Origin: Atherinomorus stipes
Taxonomy: Eukaryota > Chordata > Actinopteri > Atheriniformes > Atherinidae
Direction: 5' to 3'
Assembly: GCA_023101725.1 (NCBI GenBank)
Contig: JALJCO010013439.1
Span: forward strand, 386,275-450,274
DNA: 64,000 nucleotides
Positions 51,014 to 61,818 of this stretch are shown one piece after another (the stretch's first letter is position 1; each line of letters starts with the position of its first letter). Made by a program: the position numbers and the translations under genes. A model generated the notes under the pieces. That model worked only from the letters and a program-made list of their open reading frames with translations. It had not been told where the DNA came from and searched no databases.

Positions 51014-52569
51014 TTAAAATTTCACTGAAAACGCAAAAGGAAGATATAAGAAAATAAGGACCATGTCAGGATGACTGATTGCAGAACAATAATCCAACTG
51101 GAAATAAGACTGATGATGATTTTACACATTTCCCCCCTTACTTCTGAAATTAAAGTGGCTGCGCTTTGATTATATTCAGGGACGAACCTTTTTCCCACAT
51201 GGGCTGACATGTCTTTTGAACTGAAACAATTCAGGTACTGTTTATATTTGTCAAGGATAAAAACTTTGCTCATTACCCTGTTGTACACAATCTGATGTAT
51301 CTATAGATGAAAGAAGGCTACACAACAATAATTTAGATAGATCACAGAAATGGTGAATTTAAAAAAAGCATTTCAAAGGTTTTTTTCAAATTTTGATAAA
51401 GGGTCGAATGACTTCAGAATCAGAAACTTTTCTACAAAAAGAAGTAAAAGCAGCCATCTTTGTCTATTTTTGTATACAGCGTTAGTTCTTGCTTCTTTTA
51501 GGAATTCAAGTCTTAGTTTGTGTATTTTAATGAGTTACTGAAGATGTGTAACTTCTTGAAAAGGACATGTTCCTCCCAACGTTAACAAAAATGTTAAATT
51601 GGAGTTTAGATGTATGAAAAAAAAAAATCAGAAAGATAATGAAAGAATGAACTTACTTACGTGAATCACCCTAATTGGATTGCTGAAAGTGTCGATATCT
51701 ATGGAAGTGTCCCCTCAACACTGTCCTCACTGTTTTCATGTACAGCACTTTGGTCAACTGTGGTTGTTTTTAAATATGCTGTATAAATTAATTTGAATTG
51801 ACTCACCATTTGTTTAAAGAACAGGCTTTGCATATTTATTTCAAAATATTCAAATGAATATTCAAACAAAAGTCCTTGATTTATCAAGTGTTTTTACATT
51901 ATTGTGTAGTCTTGTCTTCCTGCAGTCCCTGAATGTGTCCACACACTGAAGTGCAATACAAGACAAAACAAAGTTCAGTTTTACCAAAGTAACTCATCTT
52001 TGTCTGGTTGACAACATTTTACATGGGAAACTTTCCAGGTGTCTTCAGCTGCAGCAGATTTAGGTGAACACATATAAGCTGATGGAATTCCCTGTTATGG
52101 GCTCAAGTATGAGTAATGTTGGTGTAGAGCACTCAGTTCTGTCCAACTACTGCAAGAACGAGCTATATATGAAAAGTGTAAAAATGTGACATGTTTCCAG
52201 TTTTGGAAAGCTTCTGTGGCTGTAAACAGTTTGTCAGGAATTTATGCATCAGAGTTTGGCTGCAAAATTCTATTTTATCTCTAGAAAACACCATCTTCTG
52301 TAGGAAAAGTGCACCTGTGCTGTTTATTTAGGATTAAACATATAACTTTATCAGAAACAAACCACCACTGCTATCAACCAAGCCTGTCTCACAGCAAATC
52401 CTAATGTCCACAAAAAATTGTTTGTGCTAGAATAAAGGAAGATAACTCAGAGTTGAGCAAAAATGTAAAATTCAAAGAAAGGCATTTCCAAAATGTGCTT
52501 CATCTAATCTTTGATTATCTGTCACTAAACTAGGACTTAAAAAACCACACAGCTTGTTTGTAAGTTGCT
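51014..52569. other. Shared intergenic unit upstream of lectin copy B
   Basis: 1.56 kb homologous to 35252-37251 and 61819-64000. The Tc1-like relic present in those two is not recognisable here. No gene. Confidence 0.7.
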
Positions 52570-53689
52570 TTAGACATTGCTGTCCTCTTCTTGTTTTCTG
52601 GGTGGAGTCTTCCAGTGCAGCTTAAAATCAGTCCATCCCTGCTTCCCCGGCATTTTATGGATCTGATGGAGGAGAAACATGAGATGTTTTCTTTATGAAA
52701 AATCCTCAGATTTGTTTTTCCTTCCTCCCTTAAAAGAGACTTTCTGCAAGTCCTCTACAGCAGAGCAAAAATCAGGAGAGAGGACATAAATGTTGGCTGC
52801 TTGTGTTAGCATTAGCTCCCAGGCTAGCTCCGGTCTACTCTGTCTCCCACAATAACATGCTTTAAAGCCAGAGTTGGTAATCCTGCTCAGAAACACTTTT
52901 TGTTATACTGGGTGAAATGGTCCTTCCATCCTGACAGTAATCAATACATCATGCATTCATAAAAAGGAAGGAAAAAAGTCAGACCTCTGTGGGGGCTGCA
53001 GTTCTGTAAAAACTCCTGCCATTCGCACCAAAAGGCAGGAATTGGTAATTCAAAACTTATAGAAAGAACAAATTGATGCCTTTATCTCTTGTCTCTGTCC
53101 CTCCCCTCTCTGTCCCCCATGTGACCTCCCTGTGCACCGCGCACTGTGAACAAATGTAGCTAACAGACTGCTAACTACTGCTGAGCCAAAAAAACAAACC
53201 AAAACAAAACAATAGATAAGGATTAAGTCTCAGAGGTGTTGTCGTTTGCAGTGTGGACTTTTAAAACCGCAGAATAAGTTGGAGGTGAGTGGTTTAAAGC
53301 TTTTAAAAGTTTTGGTAAATTTATGATATTACTATTACATTTTATATTTGAACATTTTCCACTGAAAACATTTAAATAATCTTAACCTGCACTGTAACAA
53401 ATTGCTGTAAAAATACAGGATATTTTGAACAGTAGTATACTGTTCTCCATTAATACAGCTGAATACTGTAAATTCTGACGTCTTTAAGAAACAAAAAATT
53501 AACGGCAAGCCTCTGTAAATTCTTACAGCACAAAGCAGTATTTTTTTGTGTTTTACAGCAAGCTACTATAATCCCACGGTATGATGTAGTATTTCTTTTC
53601 TTTTTCTTTTAAGACTTGATCTTGGGTCTTTTCAGTTAGATATCTGAGCAAAATTAGAAAATAAATGGAATTTGAAATAGGCCTCCACA

Positions 53690-56600
53690 TCAGTGTTTAT
53701 CCAAGGCTGGGTAAACAGTACTACAACAGGAAGAGAAGAATTAGTTTTCATCCGGACTTTTAAACTGAAAGCGCCAAACTGGACGGAGCACTTCACGAGG
53801 CATCACCTGCAGCTTTCCCTATTCTCTTCAACTGCGCAGCGGTTCGTCACCCACCCTGCCCCCGAGGCTTTGTAAAGAAGGTAAATATAATTTTGCTAAA
53901 GTCAGAATAATATTATTTAATTTTGTATAGGATTTTATGCACTGTGTTTTGTTTATCGAGTCAAAATTAAAAGCTGCAAGCTAGCATAGAATTCACTCAT
54001 TTAGCAACTCTGGACGAAAGGTAATCTTTTTGTTGAAGCACGTTTCTAGCTTGAGCTGGCTTAGACATTTGATTTGTTGGCTACAAGGTTCAATTTTACC
54101 ATTTGCTGCGGTACTCTTTCATGTAAAACGGTTTAAAGGAGTTTAGGGAGGCGCTGTTACGGTACAGGTTGATGCTGAAGCTAAAATGTAGCTTCAAACG
54201 TGCACTTAATGTAATATACCAGTAGCTAACTGTTAACTAGTTGTTGGTGTTACGACGTTTTTCTTGTGAGAGTATTTTAAAGATCGTGTGGAGGTGGAAT
54301 TTTTGTTGTGAAGGTCTGTAAGTGAAACCTTGTTATCTTGTAATATACTGTATGTGGTAAAGCCTGCAGGAACAATTTGCACATGTCAGGCACATGCGGA
54401 CTTAGTTGTCTGCCCAATGCATCTTTAAAGTATGGTTTCCCTGAGTGCACAAAAACCTTTTCAAAGTTTTTAGCCTTTTGTTCACACACTTAACGAAAAA
54501 GGAGTTGAAAAAGCAGTCAGATGATGGACTTGTAGTGGGAAGAATCATAAAGGCTGCCATTAATAAGAATTAGAGATGCACCGGTACAGTTTTTCCGATC
54601 CAATCTGACACCGATACCTGTGCTGAGCATATTGGTCGATACCCGATACCGATCTGATACTACTGTTGAATGAATATATACATGATACAGATATATACAT
54701 ATACTGTATATACATATATACAGATATACATGTACTTAATATTATTTATGAACAAATAACAGTGTACATTAGCAGCAAAAATAGATGGAAAAAAAAATAA
54801 CACTTCTCTGGTCTGCGTGATGACATAACCAGCGTTGCAAACATAGAATTGAAGTAACTAGACTAGATGTAAAATCAATTCCATTCTTAATTTGGATCAT
54901 GTTGTCCATGTTTTGCAGATGTCTGCCACTGCAGCAGATGCGTTCTGAGCTCTGATCCTCCCAACCAGCCACGACTGATTCCACTGGGTAAGTGTCATAG
55001 AAGCATTACATGTATACTGTAGAACAAAGTAAGTCTGGGTGTGACAGTGTTTTCTTATGTTTTGTCTTTAGTGTGCTATCCTGCAAAATATACAGACATT
55101 TCAATGATTACACTTAGCAAATTTCTGTCCAGCTTTCTTCTGAGCACTACAGTTCAATTTGTATGTGTAATGACCTTAAACACTAGTTAAACTACAAAAA
55201 ATAGCTTTCAACCAATGCCATGCAAACACATCAAGATGGACAAAATAATAGGCAAAATAGTACTGTTAAAAGTAAAAAAAAAACAAAAACAAACAAAAAA
55301 ACCCTGATATATTAAATGTGGCTTTTTCTGTGAACTTGATATCCTCATATAGGACTCTTATACCCATATTTGTTTTCCATGAATGTTGTCTGCGTCAGCT
55401 GCTGGTGATGGAGTCAGATTGGGCCACTGGATGATCAGCATTGAAAGCCAGGTCATCTATGAAGGCACCTAAAAAACCTTCATCGTGGGACTTGCTGCAG
55501 TTTTTGCAACTTTGTGTTCAACCTGGAATACCAAGAAGAAGCTGCAAGGACACTGGAGTTTGCTTAAAGGTAAATTTTCTGTCAGAAATATTGTTTGAAT
55601 GTGTTACTCGTCTTCCCAGCTCCGTCAGGAATATTGAATTGTCATTTAATATGAGCCATGCTTGTATAATAACTTTACAACTACGGTAAAGTGCAAAAGG
55701 AAGCAGATGATGCTTTGATGGGCAAATAGCCTGCTTCCTTTTGGCACCCATCTTAATGGCAGCAGCTGATCCGTTGTAATCCTCAATCATGAATTATCTG
55801 TGTATCATTCGTTCGTTCTTTTTTCCAAATTTAAAACAAAAAGTAAAAAAATAACAACAACAAAAAAACCCCATTTGTTTTCTCGTGGTCTATTTGTTTC
55901 CAAAACCAAAATACAAAAACTTATAACAACTGAAGCAGCAGCATGAGTTTAGCAGAGTCTGACAAGGAGATGCAGGCCCATCAGTATCCATTGTAACACA
56001 GTGTGCTGTGATAAAGATAGCATCTGAGAAGAAAAAATGTTTCCATATGATAGCTGATATCTCCAAAATATTAGTATAATGAATTACTGAACTACTTAAA
56101 CACAGTTTTGGACTTGTAATCAACACACATTTCACCAAGCAGAAAGAACTTCCTGGTCAAGCTGCTGCTTCAAATGAAAATCCAAAATCGTATCATAGCG
56201 CTTGTTATTCGGTTTTTTCCATTTTTTTTATAGCACCAAATCAAAATGGGAAAATGAGTCTTAATCCGTTTTTGTATTTTGGTTTTGGAAACAAATACTG
56301 TGGTTTTTTTTGTTGTTGCCATTTTATTTTTTGTTTTTAACTTGAAAAACAAATGAAGAAATAAAACAGGGATTATGAATGTTTTGTTAGTTTTTCAAAG
56401 ATAGTTTTTCAAAATCACATCATCCTCATAATTGTGAGACACAGGGGTGTTTCCCATACCAATGCATCTTCATTCTTTTTTCAGTTAATGTGATAGGGTT
56501 CCATATTTAATTATTTTTACTTACCACACCTAATATCTTATATACTTAATCTATTATTTCATTTTAGGCACCTCATTGGCATCAGTCCCAAGAGGGGAAG

Positions 56601-56814
56601 AAAGACCAGCAAGGAGAAGGTGGAGTCAAAGAGGACGGGAAAGCTGATCCACAAAACGGCAACAACGGTGAATCCCCATGTGGACACTCTCCTAAAAAAA
56701 TTGATGGACTTTGAATGGGGTTCATTTAGTAGTATTGGTCAGTCCAATCTGTGTCAGATGCACAGGTTCATTTTTGGACTCACAGCTGTTGAAAGCCAGT
56801 TTAATATGTTTTAA
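53690..56814 (+). pseudogene. Multi-exon passenger sequence inside the TIR element
   Basis: Candidate exons with consensus splice sites: about 53690-53880 (AAG|gtaaat), 54919-54987 (ttgcag| ... |gtaagt), 55399-55569 (gtcag| ... AAAG|gtaaat) and 56568-56814 (ttttag|). Exon 3 reads FIVGLAAVFAT then, after a shift, NFVFNLEYQEEAARTLEFA. Exon 4 reads HLIGISPKRGRKTSKEK and VNPHVDTLLKKLMDFEW. I recall EEAA-TLEF ... GINP-G-K ... VNP-V-TL--KL-DFEW as a recurrent motif in unannotated teleost repeat-borne proteins, but cannot name the family. An in-frame stop and shifts make this copy non-functional. Confidence 0.4.
54569..54880. repeat. Fragment of the 14031-type hAT MITE
   Basis: TAGAGATGCACCGGTACAG at the start and, after (TA)-rich sequence, ATAACACTTCTCTGGTCTG, which is the inverse of the interior of 14031-14471. 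No right end. Confidence 0.6.
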
Positions 56815-57559
56815 TTGTTATTGTTGTGAAATGTGTTTAATGAAATTAGCTTTTACTTAGTTTTATTAGCGGCTGTGCAATTGATGCAGTGACTTTAACC
56901 CAACTGTTGTCTTTGGGGTGAAGGGAGGACAGAAGAAGGAAAAATAACAAGCAGTAAAGTGAAGGGGAGTTGAATTGGCGGATGACTTCTACTCAATGTT
57001 TTGCAAATTGTCAAATCTGACCCGATCAATTTTGACCCAGTCGGACAATACAAATATTAATCAATGTAATATTAGCCATCTCCCATGTCATAGTTCAAGA
57101 AAAAAAATATGACAGTCAAGTAATGATGCTTGTGGATTTTGTGGATACTGAAAATGTTAAGCCTTAATAAATTTCAGTGTTGTAAGGTCATCTCCTGTCT
57201 AAGCCATTTCTGTGGTAGTTGTTTTCATTTATTAGGAGTAGTATTATTTCAGAGGTTTTACTTTTCACTTTAAAGATAACATTCTGCAGTATTTAACATC
57301 GTTTTACAGTAATAATATGTTTATGGAAAATACTGTAGGAACTGTAAAATAACAGCATAATGGCAACCAAAGAACTGACAGTATAATACTGTAATGTTTA
57401 TTTTCTGTACAGCACAGTACTGTAATATTTTTACGGTAATAAACTGTTGTTGTAGATAACAGTAGGTGCACTGTAGATTAACAGTTTCAAGCTGGCAACT
57501 CTAGCTGCCAGTAGTTTACTGTAATTTAACAGGAAAATTTGTTACAGTGTGTGCTTAAG

Positions 57560-60210
57560 TTATTTGATAACTAAAATAAGTTTTTAATCTTATGTTTGTT
57601 TAATTTCTTCATCAATATAGTTTATTATTGTTTCTCAAGTTTTACTTATATCTAATATTGCCCTTGGATTCAAGATACTAATGCAAACTGCAATCACAAG
57701 GTTTTTTTTAAAGGGACCAAAAGTGTTGGTATCGGTATTGGTATCAATGAAAAAAGTACCATAAACTACTGGTATCATATTGACATGAAAAATTTTGGTA
57801 TCGCCTATCCCTCGCTTCTCTTTCAGATCCTAGAGCTCATTAGAGTTGGATTTCTTTATTATTATTACTATTAAATAACCTCTAGAACATATTAGATACT
57901 AGAACAAATAAAGAAAAGTATCTGACTCAATTATGAAGGAGGGACGGGGAGTATTCACAGTTAATGTTCTAACCGACCGGTCGGGTCGCAAGTTCTAGCC
58001 TACATCTATGGCATGTAGGGTCGGGACGGGTCAGGTCCAGGTTTGACCGGCAGATAACCGTGGAAACGGGTCGGGTTTGGTGATCATCAAAACAGATTCA
58101 GATGGGTGCGGGTCGGTAGCCTAAAACTGGACCTGTAGCAGGACTTTGGAGGTAAGGTGATGTCACACAGACGGAGGCTGCAGCGTCACAGCGCATCAAC
58201 GCTCATTCGGCTTTCTGCTTCATGTCGCTCAGACAAAACTTAAATTCATGAAGATGGTTGATGACAACCACATATGAGCAGAATGCACCATGTTCAACAT
58301 TTTACAATTGATTGTTTCCGCAGGTCTCGTCGGTGTCGTTCTTCACTGCAGTCTAACGTGGACCTGCCAGTCTTTATTTCAAACTAAAGCGCATCACAGC
58401 GTTTACATGTTCACGTGTTGAGGGTGGATCAGAGCCAGTTAGAGATGAAGACTCTCCCTTTCTGTGGGCTTTTATCTGCGTTATTTATCTGAGCTCCGTT
58501 TGGAGGGAAATAAATACGGAAAAGACACATTTGGAGAAAATCTTTCACCTGCAATCTTAGGCACACCGGTGCAACCAAGAAAAAAAGTTGGGTGCACTGA
58601 GCAAATTTTTGGTTGCACTAAAATGGTCGCAGTCTGGAGCCCTGATTGTAGACCATCTGTCATTTCAATGAAGACTAAATATAACCCATGAAAAAGAGGT
58701 CGGAAATCAAGTCAAGTGGTTCACTTCATACCCATAAACATGCTGCAAGGAAAGAAGCTGTAGAATAATACTTTTAAAAGGAAGAGTTATCCATCTGCTG
58801 TATTTGGACCAAAGCCTAGTAATTAGTATGCTCTACCATAGATAGCACTTTTCTAGTTATTTCTTGCCACTCAAAGCTTCATCTACCTGTTCATTCTTGT
58901 GTTTATGATTCTTTTTTTGGGGGGGGGGGTTCATAGATATTCAGGCCCTGATTTACGAAAGGTTTGCGCGTGCTAAAACAAGCGCCATCTTCATTGCACA
59001 TGCAATACTTGGCCAGAGCTGATTTACAAACATGGCAAAAGGAGGTTTGCGCCTGTTAACTCGCAAAATAACCCCACTATCCATTTTGCGTGTCTGCTGG
59101 GAATATGTAATCTGGATGTTTCTGCCAGAACTTGCAAAATATTGGGAGGAGACTAAACAACTCAGCTTTGCAGACGCAATGTGATTTATGAACCGTGCAA
59201 CGGAAAACGGGCACAAAAAAGTGCGTGTAATTTAGCATGTCTGAAAAGCAGGTATTAACTGGCAGATTTGTGCGCAAATGACTGGAAGAGTGCTGCATAC
59301 ACGACTGCAGACATGCAGCATCGGGTCAAAATCATTTCTCATGAAGTGTGCAGGCAACACGTCAAGTTTTCATTATCTCATTAAATAGCAACCAACATCA
59401 CCGTTTAACACGAGTTACTCCAGACAGATGAGTCAGAACATTGGCTGCCCCTGCTGCTCAGAGGGAGCTGACCTCTGTGAAGTTGCCCCCCCTCCCACCA
59501 AAACTCAGTGAAAATAACCAGCACAAACGTAGCACAAATTTATCTTACAGTACAGATCTGGGCATGAAAAAGTTCCTCCTTTTTCTGCCAGAAGTGGTGC
59601 ACTAATAGTGCACCATTACTGCACAATCACTGGCTGAACAACTTGTCCCGCAAATATGGCACCACGTACGGTGTCCAAACTTGGCGTGTGGAAACGTCCT
59701 TGTTCCAGGCATTCATTTATGCTCTGAAATCTTTTCCCCTGGGCACACAGGTGTTTCTCTGTGCGATTGAATTAGCAGACAAGTGGCGGGGAAGTGGCTG
59801 GCAGTCGGCTGAAAGGGGGAACTTCTTCATGCCCAGATCTGTATATTCTGTTTTTTATTTGCCTCATATTGTATCTCTGGAACTAATCTCTCTATCAGGT
59901 CGAATTTCATTTTGTGTTTACCACATGCTCTTCTAAACTTTCCATGGCAAAGCTATAGAGCAGATAAATCCTCATTTAAATACTGCTGTTTGCACCTGTT
60001 GCGTGTGGATCATTCGCAAACGCTGAAAAGACCATGCACGCTATTGAATTTCCTCAAGGGGGTAAACAGAGTTTACTTACGTATCTACAGCCATACAGAA
60101 GTAGCCACCCACCAGTCTGGTTTAAGCTGCAATCATTAAGTCTGAACTCTCTGATCTGATTCCTAAACCTGATCCTGAAGTCTGGTAACATGGATTTGAT
60201 ACTCAACGTC
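57560..60210. other. Repeat-rich part of copy C last intron
   Basis: 57960-58140 is a diverged local repeat of GGTCGGGTCGG/GACGGGTC words. 58540-58645 repeats the motif seen at 47930. 58930-59300 is an interspersed repeat (GGCCCTGATTTACGAAAGG). 59551-59845 is a TIR MITE. No gene recognised. Confidence 0.5.
59551..59845. repeat. Short TIR MITE
   Basis: The left arm ACAGATCTGGGCATGAAAAAG and right arm CTTCTTCATGCCCAGATCTGT form about 21-bp inverted ends of a 295-bp non-coding element. Confidence 0.75.
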
Positions 60211-60866
60211 TCAGGTTGGCTCAAAACTTTCTCTGTTCATAATCTTGGAAGATCCAGAGAATAAGGAAGCACGTTTTACCTCCTGGAGGAGCTGGTCATT
60301 GATAGCTGGACCTGAAGGGTCAGCATGAGACTGAAACCTCATCTTCACCACCATCGTCTTCACTTTTGCAACTGGATGATGCAGAAAATAAGCCACAAAA
60401 GACAGTTAGTGGACAAAAATTATGCATTACAAGTATTTACTTATTATTATTATTATTACCTTCATAGCACCAGAAGGGACGTTGAGCATCACAGCTGTCG
60501 TCATGCCAATAGTAACCCGTATTTTCAAGTACACAATGCTCATTAGGATGGTAGTTATTTGGCTGCCCACTACCCCAGTTCCTGAAAAAGCTGTCGCTCC
60601 CATCAGACCATCTCCATGGGATTCGAGACAAGCCAATCCACACGACAAAGTGAAACTTTACTGACTGCACCTGTGAGTTTTCCTGCTCATTTTCAATTAT
60701 AGCCAAATCTGTGTAGTGTGTCCTGCAGTAAGTCTGAGCGTCCTCCCATGTTGAAGCATTCTGTAGCAGAATATATGTTTTCTGGCCAGTATGATTTGTA
60801 TCTGCAAAACAAAACAAGACAGGGACAAAGGGTCTTTAAATGCTTGACCACAGAGGCATGTTTTTT

Positions 60867-60885
60867 TTTTTTTTTTTTTTTTTTA
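60867..60885. repeat. Poly-T tract in copy C intron 2
   Basis: An uninterrupted T run immediately before TAACAAAACACG. The same site in copies A and B has shorter T runs, so it is length-variable between paralogues. Confidence 0.7.
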
Positions 60886-61818
60886 ACAAAACACGTTTTC
60901 CTTACCTTGGTAACAAACAAAAAAGATGTATAGTTACAGACGTCATCATTCCATGTTCCATTTGATTGCATTTTGACACAGGTGTCAACTCCTCCATAAT
61001 AGTTTGGCTGACCTGAGGCCCAGTTCTGGTAGCGAGGTGTGCTTGATTCACCCAACGTTGACCATTTCCAGGAGTTTGTATCACTGCCCATAACTCCCTT
61101 CCAGGATTGTGGATCATCGTACAGTCCGATCCATGCAAGAGAGGTGTCTCCAGGAGGTCTGATCATTCTCTTCACATCCTCCATGCTTTCAATGATTGCC
61201 AGGTCAGTGTATTTAGTTCTGCAGTGATGCTGTGCATCGGTCCAATTCAGTTCCAAGTCGATGTAGTGGTATTTCCGAGGGAGATCAAAACAAGAGATGA
61301 GGCCAAATCCTGACAAGTTGAAGACAGACGGCATATTCAGCTGCAATACATCATGGTTAGACTGGTTCATTTGCACGATTAAAAATGCCTTTTTTGTAAA
61401 GTTTTATTTTAAAGTTTCTCATCATTGGTCCGAATATCCAAGTTTCCCGCCAGCTTTCCATGATATCACCAAAGAAATCAGTCTCTGATTTGGTGTTACA
61501 GCAGTGATTAAAAGTATAGCTTAGACTCCATAATATGGCCTTTAGAGCATAGCTGGAACTTGATAAGGGGTCTTGTGGGATAAGTTTTCCATGAAATGAT
61601 TCATAATACATACCCTTTGAAAATCTATCTCACTTCCATCAAACATCTACTGAATCTTTCACCAGACTTGCTTTAGTAAATATGTGTGTAATCTGGGCTT
61701 TCAATAACCATATAATTATTGAAAAAAGATCTCTCAGCTCTGTGACTGAATGTAAGACTGATAAGCAGTTGTGACTCTTGCCAGAGATGAGAAGAATCAG
61801 ATGCAGAGTGTTAGCCAT

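Larger units (their letters stand above)
53386..57554 (+). mobile_element. 4.2-kb TIR element with TTAA flanks
   Basis: The left end CCTGCACTGTAACAAATT and, inverted, the right end GCACACACTGTAACAAATT are each next to TTAA (53382-53385 and 57555-57558). Both ends are rich in TACTGTAAAAT-type words. A TTAA target and such ends would suit a piggyBac- or Kolobok-like element, but no transposase was recognised. A hAT fragment is nested at 54569-54880. The interior has a gene-like passenger. Confidence 0.55.
52570..61818 (-). pseudogene. Two-CTLD C-type lectin, copy C (frameshift, GC donor, 7.6-kb last intron)
   Basis: Exons 61818-61782, 61309-60906, 60801-60460 and 60371-60280, with the nearest downstream terminal exon at 52662-52570. 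It codes MANTLHLILLIS, CTLD1 (SSTPRYQNWASGQPNYYGG), CTLD2 (NASTWEDAQTYCRTHY, GQPNNYHPNEHC, YYWHDDSC), tail VAKVKTMVVKMRFQSHAD and IHKMPGKQGWTDFKLHWK. Exon 2 is 404 nt, one short. After WNDDVC the frame slips, giving SFLFVTK instead of FVCYQ and losing the last CTLD1 Cys. The deletion is beside a T6 run, so an assembly error is possible. Exon 1 ends TCTG|gcaaga, a GC donor where A and B have GT. The last intron is 7,617 bp and contains the 4.2-kb element at 53386-57554. Exon 4 gains one Val codon. Confidence 0.8.

Noticed and set aside
60693..61376. Single 227-codon ORF as the real lectin protein
   Set aside because: It reads through an intron and into a poly-Lys stretch from the T-run. Splice sites and paralogues define separate exons.
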